This document shows, piece after piece, positions 41,092 to 52,062 of a stretch of 64,000 nucleotides of DNA. Position 1 is the stretch's first letter. Each line of letters starts with the position of its first letter. Both the position numbers and the translations under genes were made by a program. The notes below the pieces were generated by a model. It was not told the DNA's origin. It saw nothing but the letters and a program-made list of their open reading frames with translations, and searched no databases. Source of the DNA: Paralithodes platypus. Taxonomy: Eukaryota > Arthropoda > Malacostraca > Decapoda > Lithodidae. Location: contig CM064523.1 of assembly GCA_032716605.1 (NCBI GenBank), forward strand, positions 42,456,656 to 42,520,655. Reading direction: 5' to 3'.

Positions 41092-43626
41092 ATGTCGGAC
41101 GACGGATCAGTGTACAGTGAGGACATAGTACGGGAAACAGACTCTGAGGTGCAGCAGCGGGCTTTGTTAGATGACATTACAGTTATAGCTAGTGAGGAGG
41201 ATGCAAGGAAGTTTCTGGAGATACCTATTACTGCTGACCGGGTGTCGGGGATTGATCAGTATGGTTTCCAGTGTTTGGCCACGGTCATGGGGCATGTGGG
41301 CATTAGCAGCATGTCGAGAGGTGACCTGGTGGCCTGTGTGCTCGGCGGGGTGCATGGGGCTTCGGGTGGAGCGGGAGCTGGGGCACCTTCGGCCCAGCCC
41401 CCATTCCACTCGACTCCTACCATGGCGCCCCCTCGGGCTCCGGAGCCGGGTACGTTCCCGCAGGCCGATAGTCACTGGCAGCGTGGTTTGTCACAGGGTG
41501 GGTCTCCAATTGTTGCATCTCCTCCTCCTCAAGGTTTGACTCCAGATATGCTCTTCCAGCTTGAGATGGCTAAACAGCAGCGGGAATCTGAGCAGCAGCA
41601 GCGGGAGTTTGAGATGGCTAAGATTCAGGCTGAGGAGAGAAAGGCCAGATATGAGGTTCAGGAGAGAAGGGCCATACGGGAGGCTGAGCTTCAGACTGAG
41701 GAGAGAAGGGCCATACGTGAGGCTGAGCTTCAGGCTGAGTCTACGAAGTACTGTGCAGACATCGATCTTGAGAAGTCTAGGGTGGAGTCGACAGGGCAGC
41801 GTCTCGGTTCTGGGAATCGAGGTCTTGATCAGTCTTTATTGCACCTGCTCAAGTTAGTCCCTGTATTTGATGAGTAGGGTGTCACTGAATTTTGTATGCG
41901 TTTTGAGAAGAAGTGCCGGGAGCACCAATGGCCCGAGGTTAAGTGGGCAGCCCTTGTTTCCTCTAGATTGATTGGCAAAGGACTCAAGGCATATGACGCG
42001 TAGCCCTTGGAGTCTTGCATCGATTATGTGGTATTGAAGGAGGCTGTCCTGCGGGCATATGAGTTACAACCAGAGACGTACAGATTGAAGTTCCGGGGTG
42101 TAACAAAGGGTCGTGAGTGCACCTTTCTTGAGCATGCCCGGGATCTGTCCGATGCATTTAGAAACTGGCTGCGTTCTGAGAAGGCATCGACGTTTGAGGA
42201 GTTGAAACAGCTGATGCTTCTAGAACAATTTTTTAAGTGTACGGGCAGCGATCTGACGTTGAATCTTAAAGAGAAAAACCCAAGAACTCTTCAGGAGGCA
42301 GCTGAGATGGCTGACCTTCGGATGTCACTGATTCGTGGGTGCGGGTCTGCACAACGGAACGATGCAGGTAACAAGGGGCGCAACACTCCACCCCCCCCCC
42401 CCCGAGTCGGTGATACACCATATAACCATTACAACAAGAGCAACGATACCAAGTCTAACCATAAACCTAATACCGTCCCGTTTAAGAAGGGTCAGGGCCC
42501 TTCCCCACCTCAAGGGAAGCCCAAGGGGGAGTTAGAGTGTTTTCATTGTCATGAGAAGGGGCATTTTGCAAGAGCCTGTCCAAGCAAGCTACCTAATGCA
42601 GTTGTGTCTTTGGCTCGCAACATTGGGGTGTCCCCGAAGTCGTCTGAGTTTGCCCGGGGTATAACGTCAGAGGCTGGGACACAGCCAGTGGAGAAGAATC
42701 CGGAAGGCTCTAACCCTGTCCGCGATGTCATTTGTGACCATCGAGGGCATGGCTGCGTGAAGTGGGCTGGTAAGAAGCATGGAGTTGAGCTGTTGCGAGA
42801 CACGGGTGCCTCTCAGACTTTAATGAAGAACTTTACTGGTAGACCAATAAACGCGGCACGGGTGGTTGTGGTGCAGGGTATCAATGCTGTCAAGTCATAC
42901 CCGTTGGTCAGGATGGAACTGGAGGTGGATGGTGTGACACGAGAGTTGGATGTGGGTGTTGTGGAGAACTTGCCTGTTGGGGGCGTCGACCTCCTTCTCG
43001 GCAACGACTTTGCGGTGCCTACTTCTGAGGTTTCACCCTTAGTCGTTGCCAAGAAGCCGGCCGACGTGAGTAGGGAGGAACAGGAGTGGATAGAGAAGTG
43101 TCAAGTACAACCTATGGCGTGCGTTGTTACTGGACCTCTTGCATCCAAAGTGTCACAGCCTATTCCTCAGTCTTCTGATCAACGAAGGAACGGTTGGAAG
43201 AAGATGGCTAATGTTGGTAACAGTTTGAAGAGTTTAGTACCAGCGGCTCTTCTTGGCAACTCCGTATTGGCACCATTGTTGGAGACTGGAGAAGCCCCAG
43301 GACCTGTCACAGCTAGTGAGAAGGTAGGGCAGGAAGAGACTCCGAGGCAGCAACGTTATGCACAGAGAGAACAAAGGGTTGCTCAGTTTGATATTGGGGG
43401 AGGACTTGGGTTGCTTCGGAAGCATCTAGACAGGTTGGTTCCCTCAGATATTTGTAAACTGCAGTTGGATGATCCGGAAGTTCAGAAGTGTGGTAATGGT
43501 GCTGTCGAGATCAAACACGAGGATGGGGAAACATGTCATGTGAACCTGTTGGAGGAGTTTGTGAGGCAACCACCTGAGCAGCCTACTGTCCCTGCGTTGG
43601 TCTGCAGCGGCCAAGGTGGAGAATGA
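41092..43626 (+). pseudogene. G2 Gag and protease, with integrase deleted
   Basis: ATG at 41092 (MSDDGSVYSED). One frame carries three in-frame stops: TAG 41875, TAG 42001 and TGA 43624; the first two replace Ser and Leu codons of G1. It contains a coiled-coil stretch with duplicated RRAIREAELQ units (near 41670-41740), the SCAN-like capsid C-terminus (LMLLEQFFKC near 42218), CCHC knuckle CFHCHEKGHFARAC near 42538, and protease LLRDTGASQTLM near 42790. Near 43512 the text jumps from GNGAVEI to HVNLLEEFV: the integrase finger, core and most of the C-terminal domain are gone. Confidence 0.87.
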
Positions 43627-44926
43627 GAGGGGGGCAGTAGGGCACAGGTGGAGGAGAGTAGGGATTGTCATGTCTCGGCGGAGCAGTGGGCGGGGGACAC
43701 GAGTCTGGTGGCTGTGGAAGCGCTAGAGCACCTGCCTGAGCAGCAGTGTGCAGCGCTCCAGCACCAGCTCGGTTCATACCCCACTGGTCGTGCCGAGCCC
43801 CTGAGCCTCACAACTCAGGCGGTGCAAGATGTTCAGCGGGCAGGTCACGTGAATGTTGGGAGACCGTTAGCCTCGTTGTTTCGGTGGTTCAAGGTGGGCG
43901 ACGAGGCTTGGACATGGTTGTCAGGTCAAGGTCGACCCATGGCTGCCAAGGGTGGTGGTCAAAAGGAGGACTTTGAGCAGATTGGCGAGGTTGGCTGTGG
44001 CATAGTAGTGCCCGGTCGTCGCATAGCCCAATGCTGCTCTAGTCGAATGCAACAGCCCTACCATAGACCGACTGTATCTGGCCATGTCACAAAAAGCGGT
44101 GATGCTGTGCAGACAGATGTAGTCGTAAGGAATGCGGGGGTGCGCATGTACGGTAATGGTGGGGAAGCCTTAGCAATTGTGAACTATGGGAGTGACTGCA
44201 CAGATGGTACTGATTGTCCCTCTCATGACCTGGCTGTTCTAGGGACGAAGGTGGAGAAGGAGGGAGACTACAGGTTAGAAGCTGCGGTCTCGGCTGGGTT
44301 GTGTAAGGACACTAGGATTGTTATTCTGCGAGATAAGTTGTTTACTAGGCTGTGGCAGTGCATCCACATGTTTGTTGCTTCTCCAGGCCTGATATACGGG
44401 GTAGAATCCGACATGCAGGCTGGAGATAGTGCAAGGCTCAGTTTAATTCCCTACCGTATAAATCCTGCTCGACAGCCTGTGGTGCAAGCAGAGCTGGATT
44501 ACATGTTGACGAAGGGTCTGAGGGAAAAGGAATGTCGTGAGTGGTCGTTGCCTGTAACTTTGCAACCTGTGTTAAGTGGCAAGATCGGTGAGAGTGTTGA
44601 TTGCGAGAGTGTGTGTGCATTATCCCTGACAGACGCCTATACTTTATCGAGAGTTGACGACACCATAGACCGCCTCGGGGCTGCATCGCCTATCACGAAC
44701 GTAGAACTAGTGAAAGGTTATTGGCAGGCCCCGTTGCCGGAAAGAGCGAAGAGAAATGCCAGTCTTGTGTTGAACTGGGCAGTTTATCAGTGCCAGGTGT
44801 TGTTGTGCTGCCGGAACACAAGTTGGATGTGTGGCATGCTAAGGACACTGATAATGTTGTGGCTGATTGTTTGTCACGGGAGGGTTTGTTTCCAGGAGAA
44901 TCCTCGCCGTTCAGTCAGTGTGTGTT
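43627..44926 (+). pseudogene. G2 truncated, diverged RT
   Basis: Same frame as the upstream piece. After HLPEQQCAALQHQLGSYP (also in G1) comes about 200 residues without a counterpart in G1. The RT N-terminal region follows: IPYRINPARQPVVQAELD near 44450, SLPVTLQP, then TNVELVKGYWQAPLPERAKR near 44695. The motif A Asp of G1 is Glu here, and the VDFRR motif is replaced. RT stops at YQCQ (44796). In another frame the text goes on as LDVWHAKDTDNVVADCLSR, the RNase H tail, so the catalytic loop and the RNase H active site are missing. Confidence 0.8.
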
Positions 44927-45309
44927 GAGAGTGGAGAAAAACTAGGCTTGCCCCTGTAAGTGCAGCCGCCATAAACATTAAAAAGGTAAAAAAACACACA
45001 AAAACTCTTTCTTTTGATAGTTAATTGTAAGTTGCCTATGTTATAGCTAAAGTCCTAAGTTGAACCTGTCTTTCACTTAGGAGGCTGGGTTCTGTGAAGC
45101 TCGCTCTGGGAGCATAGCAGGCTAAAATTATACTATTATGTTTGGGAGGGGTTATAAGATTTTCTTTATGTTGATATGTTGTTTTATGTAAGATTGAGCT
45201 TTGCATTTCATTTCTGGTGGAGTGGCTATGTGTGACGGGTCTTGTCGGCATTCTGCCTTGTCAGATATCGTGCTCGCCTAATGTTGAGCGTCCTATATCT
45301 TGGGCGGGG
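44927..45309 (+). other. 3' noncoding region and polypurine tract of G2
   Basis: Conserved with 11246-11624 of G1 (GGCTTGCCCCTGTAAGTGC). Ends in the purine tract GGGCGGGG at 45302-45309, directly before the 3' LTR. Confidence 0.7.
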
Positions 45310-47110
45310 TGTGACGCCTGCCAGCGTTGGCAGAATCGCCTCCCGATAGCCACTAGCACTCGCCAGGGCAGTGAAATGGGCTACAGTCTGTCTACAATGT
45401 TGTACTTTCTTTCTTGTGAATCGTCATGTCACAGGCAGGGTAGAAGTGGTCTTTGTTTTCGCCTGTGACAATGCATTGTATTTTATATCATGAGTTGAAC
45501 GTAAGATGCATTGTAGTGAAGGAGAGAGCGAGCGAGCAGGGTGGGGGAGGTGAGTGTTGCTTTTCCTCCTCCTCCCTCCTCCCTCCCGGAGGAGTTGTTC
45601 GCCCGCGTGGTCTTTTCTCTCGGTTTTGATTGGCTGGTGGTTCCTGGCGCCTTCTGCAGGCCTGCTGCCGGGTGACGTAGCGGCCTGTGATTGGCTGACC
45701 ACCGTGCCTTTGTGTGGGATCCTGGAGGGGTCCAGAGGAGCTATTCTCCTCAGAGCTTTCCTGACTAGCATACCCTTCACATGTCCCTTGCCCCCCTGTC
45801 TCCCGACTTCTACCTATAGAGCTCTTTCTCTCTCTCTCAACTTCTTACCTCTCATTCTTCTACTCTATTTAATATCATAACTTCCCTTTGGTTCTGCACG
45901 ATTTCATATATCGGCCATCGTATTATATGCTGAAGCTCTCAGATAACACATGTTTAGTTAGGCATTTTGGAAGGGTTACCAATTTTGTCTGTAGAGGTTG
46001 ACACACTCACAGTGTCTCCCATCCTGTATCTTGGTGGTCTGCTGGGGGATTTAATGCTAGACTGGGATAAGGCTACTGGTGTTGTGATTTCCATGTGTAC
46101 TAGGTTTTGTTGAACCTGTACAATCGCAACGGAGACGTGGGAAGCCTAGGTGGTCTTTCTGACTGTGTACCTTGTGAGTTTAGCACTGTGTTGCGAGTGA
46201 GGGCTTTTGCCTCTGCCACCCAACACTGTGCTAACTCGTTTGCTTTGACTTTGAGAGGGTCGCCAGGAGAGAACCAGATACTAGCGATCTGGATCTCTCA
46301 AGAGAGCACCCCGTCAATTAACGTAATTTGGCCGCACAGCCTTAAAGACTTCGCTAGGCTACGAGCCGCTTGCTCAGCCATTGTTTCCTAGCCTACTACA
46401 TCCCAGCTAGACTTTATTCGCCTAGCAGACACCAGATTTAGATTATAAACTCTTTCTGTTATGTATGCATTATTATTCACGGCATTTATTAGTCTAGGTT
46501 GTTGTCGAGTTGCACAACCCTAGTAGGCTGTTTCGTTGATGAGGAAGTACTTCTTTTGCTGTTTGAGTTCCTACTATTGCGCAGTTATTATTCCCGTGCC
46601 AGTTAACCCTATATGTCCTTACAATTGTCATATCCTGTTCCTGCTTTATACTACAGTTCAAAATCCGATACGATCATCTTAACCTAGCATCAGACCTTCT
46701 TCAGAAGATTCCTGCTCGATGCTTTGGGACTTTCGTTAACTTTCTTTAGTATAGGAGTGACAGTTCATTATTGTTTAGAGTAACTTTAAATATACTTTCT
46801 TCTAGTTTGCATTAAATCATTGGAGTGATTTAATTAAGATCTCTATCTTTTCCTAGTATACCTTATTACCGTAATTGTATGTTGTTGTGATCAGGCTGTA
46901 TCAGAGATCATCAACCTGTAGTAGTAGTAGTGCACTTATACGGAGTTATAGGATACCCCGTTATCGCAGATTTAACTCTGGAGGGTATAGGTGTTTTTGT
47001 GCGCCGGCATTATAAGTTCAGGGGTTGGATCTAGTGTTACCGTTGTGGCTGTGTGCTTTCCTAGTCCAATGATTAAGAGCCCTTGTTTTATACGAGCCCC
47101 GGTCGTAACA
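45310..47110 (+). repeat. 3' LTR of G2
   Basis: 1801 bp, TGTGACGCC to GTCGTAACA, nearly identical to the 5' LTR apart from the deletion noted there. Confidence 0.9.
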
Positions 47111-47599
47111 TAGGAATGTTCGCAAAATCGTGTTTTAGGTGTCTGCAAACTTCACAAACACCAGTAAACATTTATATTAAGGTTACTATGTTTTTTTTAT
47201 CTGAAAACTTGGTAAATCCGAGCCAACTTTCGTCAAAACTTGGCTCGGGTTTTCAACAAATCGGATTTTATGGGTGTCGAAATTACCAAACTCCGAGCCA
47301 ACTTTTTATTAAGGTTATTGTGTTTTTTTATCTGAGAAATCGTTAAATCCGAGCCAACTTTCGTTAAAAGTTGGCATGATTTTTCAATAAATTGGGTTTT
47401 ATGGAACCCGAGCCAAATTCTAATTACAAATGCAATATATTCGCTTTATACGCTTTTTACCCCTCAATTTCCCTATTCTTCATAGCCCTTCCCGCTATCG
47501 GGGGCCGTGTTTTTAGATTCTTGGATAATGGGTAAATACTAATTTCCATGAAATAATTTTATTATGCAAAGCTTATAAACCATAAAAATAAGTAATCCA
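47111..47599. repeat. Tandem duplication right of G2
   Basis: Two imperfect units of about 130 bp (47176-47272 and 47309-47403), both with AAATCCGAGCCAACTTTCGT and TTTTATGG. Similar words (GTCAACTTTCAGCAAAACATG) lie just left of G2 at 39071, so G2 may have inserted into this repeat. No gene. Confidence 0.6.
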
Positions 47600-47815
47600 C
47601 AAAAAAAAAAAAATCCTTGAAAATACCTGTGGTGCGTCTCGTAAATATTGACCGGGTATTTTTTTGGCATTTCGGTGTGCTGTGGTAATGCACTGATACT
47701 AGGTACAGCACAAATTCCATCCCAATAATATATTCCCATTGACATATTGGGATTCGAACCCGGGTCCATTGGATTACCAGTCCAGTGGCAAGACCACTCC
47801 GCCACACCTCCCCGT
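47600..47815 (-). mobile_element. tRNA-derived SINE
   Basis: On the minus strand, a Pol III A box TGGCGGAGTGG (47794-47804) and a perfect B box GGTTCGAATCC (47750-47760) are spaced as in a tRNA. The anticodon loop region reads CTGGTAA between TGGA and TCCA. The acceptor stem does not pair, and a non-tRNA body of about 140 bp follows, ending in a T/A-rich tail near 47600. It is therefore a SINE rather than a tRNA gene. Confidence 0.75.
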
Positions 47816-47930
47816 TGTATGGTATTATCCTGAAGTTGCTCTTTTTCGAAATATGTCTGTACCAAACTTTTGGTATGATTTAATTTACAAGGATTTTAGT
47901 GTTATTAACCCGGGAAAGTCTTCGGGACTC

Positions 47931-48100
47931 TTAACCCCTTGAGTACCAGCGACAAACGTGATGCGTCGACAATGTATGTAACTCTAAACCCTAGCGCCGC
48001 ATAGGGTGCGTCGCGGTTAATTACTTCGGTCCTATGGCACCTAGAGGGCTCAGATTTGTATGGGTACTGCGTATGTATCCCACGCAACAATGCCAATGGT
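47931..48100 (+). mobile_element. T2-family MITE, partial copy
   Basis: Starts TTAACCCCTTGAGTACCAGCG and aligns with 20143-20320 (GAGGGCTCAGATTTGTATGG and ATCCCACGCAAC in both). It is interrupted at 48101 by another sequence that starts TTAACCCTCCAGACCCGG, probably a nested TTAA element. Confidence 0.65.
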
Positions 48101-48861
48101 TTAACCCTCCAGACCCGGCGCCCTTAGCTCGCGACTGTACTGTGGTCCCGGGTGTTTTGCCGATTATTGGGCTATGTTCACTCACCTGTAACTCAATAAA
48201 TGGGGCATGTATTATTATGAATAAAAAATAAAAATTTCCACAAACCTTCTTCTGTAGAATGCCGTTGAGTAGAGGTCTCTAGCCCCAGTGGTTGCATAAT
48301 GGCGACCGCGGGAAGTAGAGTGATTTTCGGTGGAAAATTCTTCCCGCGTTCGGATGCGTCTCCCCGGCCCCCACGCTCCTAGCCGCTAGTCACGCCAGAG
48401 TGTTTGCCTCCCATAGACGACTTTAGTGGTTGATATTGACAATGTGATGTTTATTTGATATCTTTATAGTTATTTTGAGGCCAATTATATAAAGTATGTG
48501 TATTAGGGTATCACTGTCACTAATATTGCTCATTTTCACTCGATACCGTACGTTTTATTAGTAATTGAGGTAGGTTATTGTTATATTAGGCACTGATTAT
48601 TCATTATCACAGGTGTTTATTATACTTTGGCCATCAAATATTAGGTCTTGTGTCACTTTCACTTTGGTAAATATGCTTTAGAGAGTGTCACTGTCACTGA
48701 TAATGCTCATTTTCACTCGATACCGTACATTTTATTAGTTATTGTTATATTAGGCACTGATTATTCGTTATCACAGGTGTTTAATATACTTTGGCCATCA
48801 AATATTAAGTCTTGTGTCACTTTCACTTAGTTATATGCTTTGTAAATGTTTTATATACAAT
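48101..48861. repeat. TTAA-bounded sequence with a 177-bp tandem duplication
   Basis: No gene. 48511-48687 and 48688-48850 are near-identical direct units sharing TTTTCACTCGATACCGTAC and ACTTTGGCCATCAAATATTA. Bounded by TTAA at 48101 and 48862. Confidence 0.7.
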
Positions 48862-49303
48862 TTAACCCTTGTCTATCGGGGCCCGACTTAAGTTAGAGTG
48901 CAATTTTGGCGCAATATTGGCTCTGAGAGAGAGACGAGTGACAGGAGGAGCATGGGTTACCTCATGACCGCTCGCCACGGCCGCCATGGACCAACTGAGA
49001 TGTACTCCACTTACATCCACCCTCACTCCCTCGCTACATACGTAATTATATAAAGAAATTACCGTATTTTAGCGATTTTGCCCTTCGGTTGCACGATCGT
49101 TGCAAGACAACCAGTGATTGTAGAAGGATGGTTCGGGTGTCATTGGAAAGCTCAATTTACGCCCTTTCACAGATACATACTTGTATTACGCTCTGGGTCT
49201 TGTTTATGCATGAAAAAGAGCACGGAAACAACCCCACTTATGGTAAAAAAAAACGCTGAGCGGCACAGTGAAATATACTCCACCACCCGCTCGTAAGTGT
49301 TAA
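48862..49303 (+). mobile_element. TTAA MITE, family T1, diverged copy d
   Basis: 442 bp with TTAA at 48862-48865 and 49300-49303. Starts TTAACCCTTGTCTATCGGGG. Shares GAGAGAGAGACGAGTG and GGAAAGCTC words with the other T1 copies but is clearly older. Confidence 0.78.
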
Positions 49304-49528
49304 TGTGTCTTTTTTTCACTTATTTATATATTTCAATAGGTTCTAATCATATGAATGTCACTTATTATATACATTTATGTGTCACTTTCACATATTATTA
49401 TGGTGTTATTGTATTTGTATCAATTTTCTCATAATACATTTGACTTTTGTATTACAATAAATTGTTTTACTTCCACTTATTGCCTATATATATACATATT
49501 GTCACTGTTTTTGGTACTTTCACTATGA

Positions 49529-50106
49529 TTAGAACTCCAGCTTGGAGTGGTAATCAAAGAAGCAACCTTCAGCACAGAGTGGCACCTTGCACTCCACACA
49601 CTCCATGGTGGACTTTGTCTCTGACCTCGCCCTCAGCCTGGTGTTGTAGCAGACATAGCACCGCTTCTGCTGCTTTCTTCCTGCTGCTGTCAGAGGCAGG
49701 GAAATGACCCTGTGCATATTCATGTAATTTGCACAGTGCAAGCGGTCAGTAGCGGTGGGCCCAGCATGTGCCACTGCCCTCTGTGGCATAGTATACTTCT
49801 CCAGGATCTCCTTCAACACCTGCTTTTGGAACCTCCGTAGGCTATTGAACTTCCTGGGTGTGTTCTCATTCTGAAGCTTGTATATATTGTAGGCATTCAG
49901 AATGGACATGTCCACCATGTGCAGAAAGAACTTTTTGTACCATCTGCACGAGGTACGCAGACAGTCAATGAAGCCTATCTGCATGTTGGACTTGTCCACC
50001 AGCCTCATGTTGATGTTGTAGTCCAGGACAGCATCGGGCTTGGTCACCCTGGCCTGAGTGCGGCGATCCACCTTGCCAGTCTCCACCATTTCCCCCTTGT
50101 GGACGG
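49529..50106 (-). pseudogene. piggyBac transposase, C-terminal part
   Basis: piggyBac transposases move elements at TTAA sites. The frame is open from the junction at 50106, through ATG 50089, to 49529. It shows DAVLDYNINMRLVDKSNMQ, the C-terminal helices (WYKKFFLHMVDMSILNAYNI) and a terminal cysteine-rich zinc domain CYVCYNTRLR to CVECKVPLCAEGCF, which are hallmarks of the family. The N-terminal two thirds, with most of the active site, is cut off by the LTR at 50107 and should lie beyond the window. Confidence 0.88.
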
Positions 50107-51844
50107 TGTGACGTTAACCACTCCGTTAGAACCGCATGGCTTGTCCTACAGTGACTCGCTAGGATTGCCAGGGCAGTGGATGTGGCTACAGTTGATGTAT
50201 TATTGTGTGCTTTATTTCATATGAAAGCTTGTGTCACGGGCAGTCCAGAAAGGCTCTTTGTTTTCGCCCATATCAAGGCTTTATATATTTAATTGCAAAG
50301 TATATGTTTTAATCATTAAGTAGTAATGATAGGATTTGAGAGAGAGAGTAGAACGGAGTGAGAGGAGGCGCGCAGTGTTTTTTACCATGCTTGGTGACGT
50401 CATGTTTGGCTGGCTTCTTTGTCATTGGCTGAAGGAATTGTTACCGCTTTGTCTACGCGGTGCGAGCTAGTGCTAGTATATATACAGCTCTCTCCCTCAG
50501 ATCTGGTTTCTAGAATGCATCCCTATTATCCCTTTGATATCTGTCCCCCTCTTTGCACCTGAGAACCTTTTCCTCTGCCTATCTCTCTCATTTTCCATAT
50601 CTTTCACCACCTTTTATTAATATTATACCCCCTCTGGTTAACTCTACATAATCAGCTTCATGCTGGCCAGTTGTATTGTGCGTTAAGGTCTTATATAACC
50701 CATGTATGTTAGTTGTTAAGATAAGTTGATCACGAAGCATTGGTTGGCATTCATATTGTTCAGTACCGCTTCCTATAATTATTAGTGTTCTGCTGGATTA
50801 GATAATGCTAGACTGGGAGTCTGATACTATAAGGTATTGTTTCCGATGGGTGCTGGCTTTAGTTAAAAGCTGCACGACATACCTGAGAATGGGAGTTGAT
50901 TGGGTAAATTCTAGTCTGTGTGCCATTGAGAGTAGAGCATGCACGAATGAGGGCTTTTTGCCTATACCATTCTGCACTGTTCTAAGCTCGTTGTTTGTCT
51001 TTGAGGTACGCCAGGAGAACGCTTAATACTTCGGTATTAAGGTTTCTCAAGAGAACTACCCATCATTATAACGTAATATTTGACGCACAGACTTGAGATT
51101 TGCACTAGGCTATGCGGGATGCCATGCGCACCAGTATCTCGTATCATTGACTCTAGCTAGACTTTATCAGTCACAGTAGACATTAAGTATATTAAACCAA
51201 TTACTCTTTTTATGCATACCCGTTTATGATTACACAAGCATTTCGCAGCCTAGTTTGATGTATTGAGACACAAACGACTTAGGCTCTTTTTGTTGATAGG
51301 AATACTGCATGGTCGTGGCGCTTATTATTATTGTTGTGGCGTTTAGGATATTCTTGGCTCCGACTGCATTATATCTCCTGCCTTTTTGTGTGCATAGCCT
51401 GCACGAGCATTGTTCTGCTGCCAGCCTTTTTGGGGTTCCATTTTCCGATTCGAGCATCTTGATAGCATCTAACATTTAAAGAAGATTCCTTGTTGGTGTT
51501 GAAGGACTTTAGTGCACTTTCATGCAGGAGTGCCTGACTTTTATTGATTAAAGTAACGTAAGCTGTAACTTCTCTTACCACCTTACTTTGCATACCATAA
51601 CCAAGCACCTTCGGTTATAGGTAGTAATAGGCTGTTTTCACATAACATTAAGCCTAGAGTACACGCACATTTATTGAGAGTTGAATAACCTATTATTGCA
51701 TATAGAACTATGGAGAGTATTTGTGTTCTTTGTTCACTGGGAATATACATCAGAGGTTGGATCTAGTGCTTTCCGTTGTAGCATTTATGCCATTACTAGT
51801 CCAATGAATAAGAACCCTGATATATTTAAACCTCAGTCGTAACA
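50107..51844 (+). repeat. 5' LTR of Gypsy element G3
   Basis: 1738 bp, TGTGACGTTAACC to CAGTCGTAACA, followed by AA and TGGCGACC. Same layout as the G1 and G2 LTRs but strongly diverged, so it is a separate subfamily. Inserted into the piggyBac frame. Confidence 0.85.
50395..50484 (+). promoter_or_regulatory. Candidate G3 LTR promoter: CRE-like site and TATA box
   Basis: TGACGTCA at 50395-50402 and TATATATA at 50477-50484, about 75 bp apart. The order and spacing suit a Pol II core promoter with a CREB/ATF-type site. A GA-rich stretch lies just upstream. Function is inferred. Confidence 0.5.
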
Positions 51845-52062
51845 AATGGCGACCTTACCTAGGATTTGGTGAACCTACATTTATTAGCAGGGAAAATTTG
51901 TTGTTTTGGGGAATATTTTGCGGGGATCAGCAAGAATATTTTTTTTTTTGCAACATAGTATAGCCCTTGAGTATTTCCGAGAATTTGTGTGTGTATATTG
52001 AGGTATAAGAGTTTGGGGTGCTTCTTTTCTGAATATTGAGGTGAGAAATTTTTGTGAGCATC
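51845..52062 (+). other. G3 primer site and leader
   Basis: TGGCGACC at 51847, then about 200 bp of leader to the gag ATG. Confidence 0.6.

Larger units (their letters stand above)
39106..47110 (+). mobile_element. Gypsy element G2 (Gmr1-like), internally deleted
   Basis: Two LTRs, primer site, gag, protease, a truncated RT and a polypurine tract, bounded by the 4-bp duplication TAGG (39102-39105, 47111-47114). Integrase is almost wholly missing, and most of RT and RNase H is deleted, so it cannot transpose alone. Near-identical LTRs show that it moved recently, hence in trans. Confidence 0.88.

Noticed and set aside
47742..47812. Possible tRNA gene with Ser- or Thr-like features
   Set aside because: The boxes and anticodon region look right, but the acceptor stem does not pair, and a SINE-like body and tail follow.
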